Under the pieces are notes generated by a model that worked only from the letters and a program-made list of their open reading frames with translations, did no database searches and was not told the DNA's origin. From NCBI GenBank assembly GCA_014728175.1, contig WJMA01000006.1, forward strand, positions 1 to 58,233: a stretch of DNA of 58,233 nucleotides. The letters run 5' to 3'. Position 1 is the stretch's first letter. Each line of letters starts with the position of its first letter. Source of the DNA: Candidatus Fermentibacterota bacterium (GTDB taxonomy: Bacteria; Fermentibacterota; Fermentibacteria; Fermentibacterales; JCC-6). Positions 42,618-50,330 of this stretch are shown here, piece after piece. A program made the position numbers and the translations under genes.

Positions 42618-43538
42618 ATGCTGTTCGGAAAGAAGAACAAAGACAAGGCGGATCTCTACCAAAGGCCGGTCCCCCCCTTCGACAACATGAACAACTACCT
42701 GATAGTGGTGCTGGACAGTTGCCGCTACGACACGTTCATGGAGGCGGATCCAAAGACCGTAATGAGTTTGGGCCAACCCGAGATGAGGTACAGCTACGCC
42801 TCCTGGACCAGCCCCTCCCACTACAACCTGCTCATAGGCCTGATGCCCCACAGCAGTCCCACCCACGTCTTTGCCTCCGAGTACTACAAGAAGGGGTTCG
42901 TCCGCTTCAACGAGAGGCTGGGCGCCGAGGGCATAGAGTTCAAGAGCCTGGTTCCCAGGCTGTACCTGCCCGATTACCTGCGAGATACGCTGGGATACGT
43001 GACCAGGGCCATGGTCTCGCTGCCCGTTCTGAACGGCTACACCCCCATTAACAGGGGTTTCGACTCCTACAAGCTGATGGACAAGCACAACGACATGGCC
43101 GCTATGCTGGACGAGATGACCTTCCGCGAGGACCGCCCAACCTTCTACCTGCTTAACGTCGGAGAGACCCACTACCCCTACGCCAAACCGGACGAGCCGG
43201 AGGACCAGTGGCCGCGCATAAGCGGCGTCCATGGGGTGTTCAAGCATCTCGACGACCACGTGGTGGGAGGCAAGCTGGTGGACGAGGGCGAGGGGGACAA
43301 GTTCTTCGACCAGGATCAACTGGACGTGCTGCGAGAGCGCCAGGTGGAGACGGTCCGCTATCTGGACGGCGTATTCGAGCGGCTGTTCGAGCTGGTTCCC
43401 CCCAATACGTACATCACCGTAACCTCCGACCACGGCGAGCTCTTTGGCGAGAACGGATACTTCGGTCACGGCCCCATCTACCATGAGAAGGTATTCGAGG
43501 TCCCCTTCCTGGAGGGGAAGGTTCTCAAGAGGAGGTGA
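42618..43538 (+). CDS. Sulfatase/alkaline-phosphatase-fold protein, cytoplasmic
   Basis: 306 residues without a signal peptide. The metal sites of the fold are recognisable: VVLDSCRYDTF near the start, the nucleophile region SWTSPSHYNLLIG, and TSDHGELFGENGYFGHGP near the end. The usual Cys/Ser-x-Pro-x-Arg formylglycine motif is not present, so it is probably not a true sulfatase but a phosphodiesterase, phosphomutase or phosphonate-type hydrolase. Its place between hpt and htpG is unexpected. Substrate unknown. Confidence 0.82.
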   Translation: MLFGKKNKDKADLYQRPVPPFDNMNNYLIVVLDSCRYDTFMEADPKTVMSLGQPEMRYSYASWTSPSHYNLLIGLMPHSSPTHVFASEYYKKGFVRFNERLGAEGIEFKSLVPRLYLPDYLRDTLGYVTRAMVSLPVLNGYTPINRGFDSYKLMDKHNDMAAMLDEMTFREDRPTFYLLNVGETHYPYAKPDEPEDQWPRISGVHGVFKHLDDHVVGGKLVDEGEGDKFFDQDQLDVLRERQVETVRYLDGVFERLFELVPPNTYITVTSDHGELFGENGYFGHGPIYHEKVFEVPFLEGKVLKRR

Positions 43539-43544
43539 TACCAC

Positions 43545-45410
43545 GTGTCTGACCGTCCCCGAAAGCTCAAGTTCAAGGCGGAGACCAAAAAGATACTCGA
43601 CATAGTCATAAACAGCCTCTACTCCCACCACGACATCTTCCTGCGGGAGCTGATCTCCAACGCTTCCGACGCCCTGGACAAGCTGCGGTTCGAGTCGCTT
43701 ACCGACCCGGACATTCTGGACGACGACTACGAGCCCCGGATCGAGATCATCCCCGACCAGGAAGCCAAAACCCTGACCGTAAGAGATAACGGCACGGGTA
43801 TGACCGAGGAGGAGATGGCCACCGAGCTGGGGACCATAGCCAGCTCGGGGTCCCGCAGTTTCCTGGAGATGCTGAAAGAGGGCAAGAGCAAGGACGTCCC
43901 CAAGCTGATCGGCCAGTTCGGGGTGGGATTCTACTCCTCCTTCATGGTGGCCGACGAGGTGGAGGTCCTGTCCCGCAAGGCGGGCTCGGACGAGCCCGGG
44001 CACAAATGGGTCTCCAAAGGTGAGGAGACCTTCACCCTGAGGGAGGCCCCCGATCTTCCCTTCGGCACCTCGGTGATCCTGCACCTGGAGGAGGACATGC
44101 TGGACTACCTGCAGGAGCACCGGATAAGGACCCTGGTATCCCGCTACAGCGACTTCATAGCCTACCCCATTGTCCTGGCCGTACCCGGCAGCGACGAGCG
44201 TCCCGTCTTGAACTCCCAGAAGCCCATCTGGACCAGGCCGGAGGAGGAGCTGACCGAGGGAGACTACAAGGAGTTCTACTCCCACCTGGCCTACGACACC
44301 GAGCAGCCTCTGGGGCGGATCGTTTTCCACGGCGAGGGAGTCACCGAGTTCTACGCTCTGCTGTTCATTCCCCGTAGCCGTCAGCCGCAGCTGATGCTGC
44401 CGGACTACAAGTGCGGGGTGAGTCTGTACGTGAAGAGGGTGATGATAAAGGAGGAGGCAGAGGAGCTGCTGCCGCGGTACCTGCGGTTCGTAAGGGGGGT
44501 GGTGGAATCCAGCGACCTTCCTCTCAACATCTCCCGGGAGCTCTTGCAGAGCAACGCCACAGTAAGGACCATCCACAAGGCTCTGACCCGAAAGGTGATC
44601 GATTACCTGGCCCAGATGCGGGAAGACCGGCCCGACGACTACGCCCGGTTCTTCGACCAGTTCGGAGACCTGATCAAGGAGGGCATCTACTCCGACTACG
44701 AGCGCCAGGACGAGCTGGCCGACCTGCTTCTGGTCTATACCAGCGAGTCGCCGGAGGAGCTCAAATCCCTGAAGGAGCTGGTGGAGGGTCTCCCCGAGGA
44801 TCAGGAAACCATCCCCTACGTCACCGGGGCGGACCGCAGGGAGCTGGCCGGAAGCCCCTATCTGGAGGCCGCCCGCAAGAAGGGCCGGGAGGCCCTGCTG
44901 TTCGACAGCCCCATGGACGAGATAATGCTGCAGGGCATGTCCGAGTACGGGGAGAAGAAGCTCGTATCTCTAGCCAAGGAGCCCGAGGAGGAGAAGCTCA
45001 CCGAGGAGCAGCAGAAGCACAGGGAGCTGGCCGAGGAGGCCTTCGGGGGACTGCTGGAGTTCCTCAAGGACCAGTTGGGAGACAAGGTCAGCGACGTCAG
45101 GTTCACCTCCCGCCTTCACGACAGCCCCTGCATGCTGGTATCCACCAGGGACGATCCCGGCGAGGCGATGAAGACCATCCTCAAGGCGATGAAGGAGAAG
45201 GTACCCGAATTCCCCAAGATACTGGAGCTCAACCCCGAGCACCCTCTGATCGGCAGGCTGCAGGAGTTCTACGAGGAGGACCGGTCCAGCGAGAAGATGA
45301 AGAGGTACGTAAACCTCCTGTACAACGTGGCGGTGGTGATGGCCGGAGGAAGGCCGGAGGACCCCGCCCGGTTCGGGAAGGCAGTGGCCGAGCTTATGGC
45401 GGAGGAGTGA
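43545..45410 (+). CDS. htpG: Molecular chaperone HtpG (Hsp90)
   Basis: 621 residues, GTG start with a strong AGGAGGTGA ribosome site. The N-terminal ATP domain has NASDALDKLRFESLTD, DNGTGM, GTIASSGS and GQFGVGFYSSFMVAD; the middle domain has SSDLPLNISRELLQ; the C-terminal dimer domain is complete. It folds client proteins in the cytosol. It lies within a run of ten genes without a heat-shock element that I can see. Confidence 0.98.
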   Translation: MSDRPRKLKFKAETKKILDIVINSLYSHHDIFLRELISNASDALDKLRFESLTDPDILDDDYEPRIEIIPDQEAKTLTVRDNGTGMTEEEMATELGTIASSGSRSFLEMLKEGKSKDVPKLIGQFGVGFYSSFMVADEVEVLSRKAGSDEPGHKWVSKGEETFTLREAPDLPFGTSVILHLEEDMLDYLQEHRIRTLVSRYSDFIAYPIVLAVPGSDERPVLNSQKPIWTRPEEELTEGDYKEFYSHLAYDTEQPLGRIVFHGEGVTEFYALLFIPRSRQPQLMLPDYKCGVSLYVKRVMIKEEAEELLPRYLRFVRGVVESSDLPLNISRELLQSNATVRTIHKALTRKVIDYLAQMREDRPDDYARFFDQFGDLIKEGIYSDYERQDELADLLLVYTSESPEELKSLKELVEGLPEDQETIPYVTGADRRELAGSPYLEAARKKGREALLFDSPMDEIMLQGMSEYGEKKLVSLAKEPEEEKLTEEQQKHRELAEEAFGGLLEFLKDQLGDKVSDVRFTSRLHDSPCMLVSTRDDPGEAMKTILKAMKEKVPEFPKILELNPEHPLIGRLQEFYEEDRSSEKMKRYVNLLYNVAVVMAGGRPEDPARFGKAVAELMAEE

Positions 45411-45415
45411 CCGGC

Positions 45416-45745
45416 ATGGAAGACAGGGATTGGGACGTCTCGGTCTGCGGCCTGAACTGCGCGAAGTGCGACCTCTTCCCGGCGAGGTGTGGCGGCTGCA
45501 GGGGCTCGCTGGACCATCACTGGAGCCCCGACTGCCCGTTTCTGCCCTGCGTGGCCGAGAAGAGGGTCGATTACTGCTTCCAGTGCGGCGAGTTCCCCTG
45601 CAGGACGATGCTGGAGTTCGCCGACGACGGCTATGAGCACCACAGGATCACCGTCGACAACCTGCGCAGGATGAGGAAGATCGGACTACAGGCCTGGTTG
45701 GAGGAGCAGGAAAAGGTAATGTTCTGCCCGGGCTGGATAAAATAA
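45416..45745 (+). CDS. DUF3795-family Cys-rich protein
   Basis: 109 residues starting five bases after the htpG stop. Cys pattern: CGLNCAKC, CGGCRG, CPFLPC, CFQCGEFPC and a late Cys in FCPGWIK. This is the DUF3795 arrangement, a family common in anaerobes and assumed to bind zinc or a metal cluster. The ORF has no signal peptide. The frame also runs antisense-free through htpG upstream but only this part carries a family signature. Confidence 0.85.
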   Translation: MEDRDWDVSVCGLNCAKCDLFPARCGGCRGSLDHHWSPDCPFLPCVAEKRVDYCFQCGEFPCRTMLEFADDGYEHHRITVDNLRRMRKIGLQAWLEEQEKVMFCPGWIK

Positions 45746-45782
45746 ATACAGCCCCGAATGGAAGCTGATCGGAGGACGGTTC

Positions 45783-46088
45783 ATGTCGTGTCCCGGATGC
45801 GGAAGGAAGCCACTGGGCTTTTGGCGGTACACCACGCTGTTCAGCCCCAAATCGCTGAAGTGCCAGCACTGTGGCCGGGCCCTCGTCCCCACCCGCAAGC
45901 ACGTCCGGCTGGTGGCGGTGGCCCAGGTGGGAGCCGTTCTGGGCGGGGTAAGCCTGGGCCTGCTGGCGGTCAAGCTAATCTACAACAGCCGAAGCAACCT
46001 GCTTCTCCTGGCCATCGTGGCCGTGGTCGCCTTCGCCGTCGGCCTGATATACGAGATCACCGCCTGGCGCACCGGCGGCTACAACTAA
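45783..46088 (+). CDS. Small zinc-ribbon membrane protein
   Basis: 101 residues. A zinc ribbon (CPGCGRK and CQHCGRA, residues 3-33) is followed by two membrane helices (VAQVGAVLGGVSLGLLAV and LLLLAIVAVVAFAVGLI). Ribosome site GGAGG. Family unknown, although similar TIGR-type small zinc-ribbon membrane proteins occur in bacteria. It is the last gene of the Mla-HtpG run, and the palindromic repeat that follows may end the operon. Confidence 0.8.
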   Translation: MSCPGCGRKPLGFWRYTTLFSPKSLKCQHCGRALVPTRKHVRLVAVAQVGAVLGGVSLGLLAVKLIYNSRSNLLLLAIVAVVAFAVGLIYEITAWRTGGYN

Positions 46089-46095
46089 CCCCTTT

Positions 46096-46185
46096 GGGGA
46101 CGGGGGAATGTTAAACGCTGACTAAACCGTAGTTACAATCATTCGTAATGGCGGTTTATTTATCATTTATAATTCCCCCGTCCCC
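46096..46185. repeat. REP/MITE-like palindrome, copy 3 (full-length)
   Basis: A 14-base perfect inverted repeat (46096-46109 and 46172-46185, GGGGACGGGGGAAT in the left arm) extends inward as an imperfect stem of about 40 bases per side with a loop of about eight bases near 46140. The element separates the convergent ends of the zinc-ribbon and propeller genes and could act as a two-way terminator. Its right arm encodes the last residues and stop of the propeller gene. No transposase or target duplication was seen. Confidence 0.8.
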
Positions 46186-47294
46186 GACATTTGCAGCACG
46201 TAGATCCTCTGGTAGTCGATTGGATTCTCGGAGTAGGCGAGGAAGCCGTGCTCGTCTATGTGGGTTACCCAGAACTGGCTCTCGTCGGATAATCCTTCCA
46301 CCGATGCGGTGAACAGCAGCTCCCCGTCCGGGCCGTAAACGTCGAAGAACGGCAGCAGCTCGGTTCCCCTCCTTACCCAGATCCTGCCTTCGCCGTCCAC
46401 TCCCAGCGAGGATACCATCCATCTGTACGGCTTGGGCGTGAAATTGATTACCACTCCGGAAGCCCCGATGCTTCGCAGCCAGCCCTCCATGTAGTCCTTC
46501 TCGGCTTGAATCTCCTCGGGCGTTCTCCTTACCCGATCGATGTCGTCCCTGGTTATGCAAAGTCTTTCCTCGCCGTCCTTATCCAAAACCTGGACGATGT
46601 AGTCCTCGGTGGAGTAAGGGGATACGTAAACGTTCGCCTGACGGTCTCCGGTCATCACGTAGCTGTAGTAGGTGTTCATCAACAAACCGGTAAGATCCTG
46701 GGGATCGAAGGGAATGCTGTTCTGGCGGTAGACGACCGAAGGCTCGTTGCTCTCCTCGTACCTTCCCACCAGAAAGTCGGTAACGGGCTCTTCTTCCCCG
46801 AAGTCTATGGTGAGTTTCATGGCCAGGAAGGCGTTGGAGTCCACTCCCACCATGTTCATGGGAGGGTTGTTGAAGAATTCCGCCGAAAGACCCAACCATT
46901 CCCCCTGGGCGGAGTAGGTGTGGATACCGTTCTGGTATGGAGCGCAGACCGCCACCCGTCCGTCGCCCAGAACGGTCATGTCCAGGGGATTCGAGATCTC
47001 TCCCGGGCCACTGCCCTTCTCGGCTATCTGCCTGAGGAACTCCCCTTCTGGAGTGTAGACCTTCACGCACGACGCGGACCTGTCCAGGACGTAGATGTTG
47101 CCGTCGGTACCGAAATCCACAGCTTCGATGGCCCCGAACACGTAGTTGCTGTCTCCCATCTCCACTCCGATGGAGTCCACTACCCGGAGGGTGACATCTT
47201 CCCCGCCCTCCGACGGTTCCTCCGGCCGCTCACCGGAGGGGCCACAGGAGATTGCCAGCAAAGCCAATCCCAGAGCAACAATGAGTTTTCTCAT
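46167..47294 (-). CDS. Beta-propeller lipoprotein
   Basis: 375 residues from ATG 47294 (GGAAGGAAGAG upstream). Lipoprotein signal LALLAISCGPSGE. Six blade-like repeats follow, with the pattern of the 6-bladed propeller family (VDFGTDGNIYVLD, EKGSGPGEISNPLDMTVLGD, VDGEGRIWVRRG). Such proteins are common in FCB bacteria as envelope proteins of unknown role. The last residues (SGTGEL) and TAA stop lie inside the palindromic repeat. It is divergent from sixA. Confidence 0.85.
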   Translation of the reverse strand: MRKLIVALGLALLAISCGPSGERPEEPSEGGEDVTLRVVDSIGVEMGDSNYVFGAIEAVDFGTDGNIYVLDRSASCVKVYTPEGEFLRQIAEKGSGPGEISNPLDMTVLGDGRVAVCAPYQNGIHTYSAQGEWLGLSAEFFNNPPMNMVGVDSNAFLAMKLTIDFGEEEPVTDFLVGRYEESNEPSVVYRQNSIPFDPQDLTGLLMNTYYSYVMTGDRQANVYVSPYSTEDYIVQVLDKDGEERLCITRDDIDRVRRTPEEIQAEKDYMEGWLRSIGASGVVINFTPKPYRWMVSSLGVDGEGRIWVRRGTELLPFFDVYGPDGELLFTASVEGLSDESQFWVTHIDEHGFLAYSENPIDYQRIYVLQMSGTGEL

Positions 47295-47420
47295 GCTCTT
47301 CCTTCCGCCCAAGCTCGTTTTCCTGGAAAGCATAGGAGCAATCACTATAATCGATGAAGTACCGAAACATGCGAGCCTTACACGAGCAAGACGGAATCAC
47401 CCCGGGAGGTGTTACAGATC

Positions 47421-47906
47421 ATGAGACTGTATCTGGTTCAACACGGAGACGCTCTTTCCAAGGATATCGATCCGGACAGGCCGCTCAGCGACAAGGGCAG
47501 GGCGGACGTGGGTAGCGTGGCCCAGCTAATGGCCAAGGCCGGCACCGAGGTATCCAATCTGCTTCACAGCGTTAAGAGCCGGGCCCGCCAGACCGCGGAG
47601 ATCATCTCGGCAGAGCTGGGCTGCGAAGGCGCCGTGAGTCAGCGGGAAGGCCTGAAGGCCATGGATCCGGTGGAGGATTGGGCCTCCAAGGCGTCCGGCT
47701 TAGACGGCGATACGATGCTGGTGGGTCACATGCCTTTCATGGACAAGCTGGCCTGCCGCCTGATAGGCCTGGACGAGTCGGCGGAAGCGTTTGGCTTTTT
47801 ACCCGGAACCGTCCTCTGCCTGGAAACGGACGGCGGCTCCTCCTGGCAGGTAGTCTGGATGCTCAGGCCGTCCCTTTCCGGGACGTTCTTAAAGGGATTA
47901 AAGTAA
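47421..47906 (+). CDS. sixA: SixA-type phosphohistidine phosphatase
   Basis: 161 residues from ATG 47421 (GGGAGGTG upstream). The catalytic His is in LYLVQHGDA, the phosphate-binding Arg lies in SVKSRARQTAEII, and the second His in LVGHMPFMD. SixA removes phosphate from Hpt-type histidines, and an Hpt gene lies only 5 kb upstream, so the two may act on each other. The last ten codons (SGTFLKGLK) are supplied by a repeat copy, longer than a normal SixA tail. Confidence 0.92.
   Translation: MRLYLVQHGDALSKDIDPDRPLSDKGRADVGSVAQLMAKAGTEVSNLLHSVKSRARQTAEIISAELGCEGAVSQREGLKAMDPVEDWASKASGLDGDTMLVGHMPFMDKLACRLIGLDESAEAFGFLPGTVLCLETDGGSSWQVVWMLRPSLSGTFLKGLK
47878..47894 (+). repeat. REP-like GGGACG element, copy 4
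   Basis: CCGGGACGTTCTTAAAG lies at the 3' end of sixA, coding for SGTFLK, and adjacent to the truncated end of the hydrolase remnant on the other strand. Reverse complement matches 50312-50328 over the core. Confidence 0.6.
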
Positions 47907-47907
47907 T

Positions 47908-48617
47908 CTACTTGAGATAGTCCGGGCCTGACCTAACCAGCAGACGGCTGTTCAGCGTTTCCTCCCACATCGCCTCCCGGACCTCTTCCCAGGGAGCGAT
48001 TGTATCTATGGTTCCGCAAAGCACGAGTTTGGGCAAATCCATTTTCGATGGATTAACCGGAGGTGTGGTTTGGGGGGAGCAGAAGTTGACGGCAACTCTA
48101 AGCTTGCCTCCTAGATCGAAAGTATCCGCGGCCAGGAAAGCGCAGCCTCCGCCCATGCTGTGACCGGCAAAACCCCAGTAGTCGGGATACAGGGAATCGT
48201 AGAAAAGATCTCCCGGAACGTCGTTTAACGAGGCCGTGAACTCCGCAGCGTCGATCATGCACTTGGCCCTGGTGTAGTGCTCGGGGACTATGAAGGGATT
48301 GGAAAAGGTGGCAGGACCACCACGTGCCCCCAGCTGGCCAGATGCTTGGCATAGCTGTAGTACCTGTCTATGCCCATCATGAAGCCGTGTCCCAGGACGA
48401 TTATGGGACAGGGAGCGGCCGAGGGAGGTATCGACCCCGAAGAGTCCGGGTAGTAGATGCGGGAGTCCGTCATGTTTTCGTACTCTCCGGTTATGTCCTC
48501 AATCCGGTAGCCGAAATCGAAAGATCAGGGATCTTCGTACCCGGGGTCGTCAGCCTGCGCCCCAGCGTTTAAAACGCATGCGATCGCCGCAAGGATGAAA
48601 AAGGAGGCGATTTTCAT
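47908..48617 (-). pseudogene. Decayed secreted alpha/beta hydrolase (PAF-acetylhydrolase/chlorophyllase-like)
   Basis: The frame starts at ATG 48617 with a signal peptide (KIASFFILAAIACVLNAGAQA). A TGA stop occurs at codon 31 (48525-48527), and the frame is interrupted again near 48303-48306 (a run of four T on the coding strand; adding one T restores the frame). The pieces still show IIVLGHGFMMGIDRYYSYAK, the nucleophile Ser in GFAGHSMGGG and the Asp in LCGTIDTIAPWE. The gene ends before the catalytic His, at a repeat copy. Three lesions make it a pseudogene; a one-base assembly error could explain only one. Confidence 0.8.
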
Positions 48618-48726
48618 CTTTGCGATGCCCGTCCTTTCCTAAACGGGAGCGTGATTCTTCTGCTGCGTCGTCGATATGGACGAGGATTCTGATGGTCAAC
48701 GAATCTGCCGGTAGGGAAAAAAGAAC

Positions 48727-50064
48727 CTACCTTACGTAGCCGAGGTCTCTCAGGGACCTTTCTATTGCCTCCCCGTAGTCGACCAATGGAGGATCTGCCC
48801 GGGGAGGTGTCGCCCAGTAGCCCGTAACGAGTTCCAGTAGTGGGCTGTCGGGTGGAAGAGGGTTCCTCTCTCCCGGATCATCCGCCAGGTCGTAGACTGA
48901 GCTGCTGTCGCTGTCGGGAAACCACACGATCTTCTGGGTTCCTCGAATAGTGGCGACCATCTCCTCTGCGGCCCAGGGAACGCCGCTGGAGGGAATCGCT
49001 CTTAACGGATCCATTTCCTCCGGGGTAAGGACCGATTTTCCTTCCATGGCAGGAGGAGGTTCCAACCCCGCCTTATCCAGTATGGTCGGCATTACGTCCA
49101 TTTGGGTCACCGGGGTGCTGACGGGCGCCGAAGGCTCGACGTCGTAGCCCGATATAACCATTGGCACGTGAAGGAGCTCCTGGTACAGGGTGTGCCCGTG
49201 CTCGACGCCTCCATGATCGAGGAACTCCTCGCCGTGATCGGCGGTGACTATGACCAGCAGACTATCGGTCAACCCTCGGGACTCGAGCTCATCCAGAAGC
49301 CTGCCTATCTGGCGGTCGGTGTAGACCAGCTCGCCGTCGTAAAGGCCTATCAGGTTCTCCAGGCCTTCGGAGGGAATCGTATCACCCTCCCTGTTGATGC
49401 TCATCAACTGGGGCACCGTGCCCCAGCTGCTGTCGTATGACCCGACGTAAGCGCTGTCGGTGAACATCGCATCGAAGGGTGACGGCGGATCGTAGGTTAT
49501 ATGGGGATCGTAGAAATGGATAGCGATGAAGTAGGGCCCCTTGCCGTCGGTTCCGTCCAGCCAGGCAAGGCAGTCGTCGACGGTCTGCCCGGCATCGCGA
49601 AGGCTCTTGCTGCCGGTGAATCCCTGACAGTCGAAGTGATCGAAACCTCTGTGAAACCCGAATTCCGCGCTCATGAACAGAACGTTGAAGAAGGCTGCGG
49701 TCCGGTATCCGTTCCGCTGCATTATCCCGGGAAGGTAAGGAAGGGAGGTGTCGATTCCGTAAAGACCTGCAGACCTTCTGCCGGCCAGATGCTCCCGGGG
49801 CGCAAGCCCGGTGAGAATCGTGGTCATCGCCGGAAGGGTCCAGGAGCTCTGGGACTGCATCCTCTCGTACAGGATGCCGCTTCGGGCAAGACTGTCCAGG
49901 GTGGGGGTGGTCGGTCTGGGGTATCCGTAGCATCCGGCATGGTCGGCCCGGAAGGTGTCTACCAATACGAGCAGGACGTCCGGTCTGGTCTCCGGGGCAG
50001 TTATGCAGGAGAGGGAAAGTAGGATTATCAGAGACAGGCCTACGATCCTGATCTCGTTGTAGCG
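48727..50064 (-). CDS. Sulfatase-family lipoprotein
   Basis: 445 residues from ATG 50064. Lipoprotein signal (GLSLIILLSLSCITA). Sulfatase-fold motifs: VLLVLVDTFRADHAGCYGY, TPTLDSLARSG, and VTADHGEEFLDHGGVEHG. The nucleophile region is QSSWTLPAMTTILTG with no Cys/Ser-x-Pro-x-Arg motif, so it is not a formylglycine sulfatase of the usual type. It is likely a periplasmic phosphodiesterase or transferase on envelope glycans or lipids. An in-frame ATG at 50127 is less likely. A candidate promoter lies at 50158-50186. Confidence 0.88.
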   Translation of the reverse strand, partial: RYNEIRIVGLSLIILLSLSCITAPETRPDVLLVLVDTFRADHAGCYGYPRPTTPTLDSLARSGILYERMQSQSSWTLPAMTTILTGLAPREHLAGRRSAGLYGIDTSLPYLPGIMQRNGYRTAAFFNVLFMSAEFGFHRGFDHFDCQGFTGSKSLRDAGQTVDDCLAWLDGTDGKGPYFIAIHFYDPHITYDPPSPFDAMFTDSAYVGSYDSSWGTVPQLMSINREGDTIPSEGLENLIGLYDGELVYTDRQIGRLLDELESRGLTDSLLVIVTADHGEEFLDHGGVEHGHTLYQELLHVPMVISGYDVEPSAPVSTPVTQMDVMPTILDKAGLEPPPAMEGKSVLTPEEMDPLRAIPSSGVPWAAEEMVATIRGTQKIVWFPDSDSSSVYDLADDPGERNPLPPDSPLLELVTGYWATPPRADPPLVDYGEAIERSLRDLGYVR

Positions 50065-50157
50065 CATCCAGCCGGCCCTTTCCTGCTGGTCTCTGTGAGA
50101 CGTTGATGGGTTCGTTTTGTTTAGCATCGCTCCGGTTTGCTGGAATACCTCTTGAGG

Positions 50158-50186
50158 ACGATATAGAAGACGTATTTCGCGGTCAA
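50158..50186 (-). promoter_or_regulatory. Candidate promoter of the sulfatase-fold gene
   Basis: On the minus strand TTGACC (50181-50186) and TATCGT (50158-50163) are separated by exactly 17 bases. This is about 90 bases upstream of the ATG at 50064. The -35 matches the consensus at five of six bases, the -10 at three. Confidence 0.38.
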
Positions 50187-50290
50187 CGAACCTGTATGTA
50201 CTGGGCGTTTTAGATAACTTGGAGCGTCTATAATAATGTAAAGAAACCCAATAAAATTGAATTGGCAGGGTAAAAAGTTTTCTTTACTTT

Positions 50291-50308
50291 CTTTAAAAAC
50301 GTCCCGAT
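50291..50308 (-). repeat. REP-like GGGACG element, copy 5
   Basis: The plus strand reads CTTTAAAAACGTCCCGAT. It lies 21 bases from copy 6, so the two are tandem. They sit in the AT-rich gap between the radical SAM and sulfatase genes. Confidence 0.6.
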
Positions 50309-50310
50309 CA

Positions 50311-50330
50311 AGTTTAAGAACGTCCCGGAG
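50311..50330 (-). repeat. REP-like GGGACG element, copy 6
   Basis: The plus strand reads AGTTTAAGAACGTCCCGGAG. Read on the minus strand, it encodes the last three residues and the TAA stop of the radical SAM gene. It is a tandem partner of copy 5. Confidence 0.6.

Noticed and set aside
42561-44576. A 671-codon open frame antisense to htpG and its neighbour
   Set aside because: It has no family signal, low-complexity Val/Gly/His/Leu composition and covers two well-supported genes on the other strand; it exists because of their codon bias.
44411-45415. Long N-terminal extension of the DUF3795 gene through htpG
   Set aside because: It is an out-of-frame reading of htpG rich in Arg and Gly; the family begins at ATG 45416.
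48525-48527. In-frame TGA as selenocysteine or as a recoded codon
   Set aside because: Many genes in the window stop at TGA, no SECIS-like hairpin follows, the residue position is not a redox site, and the frame is broken again downstream.
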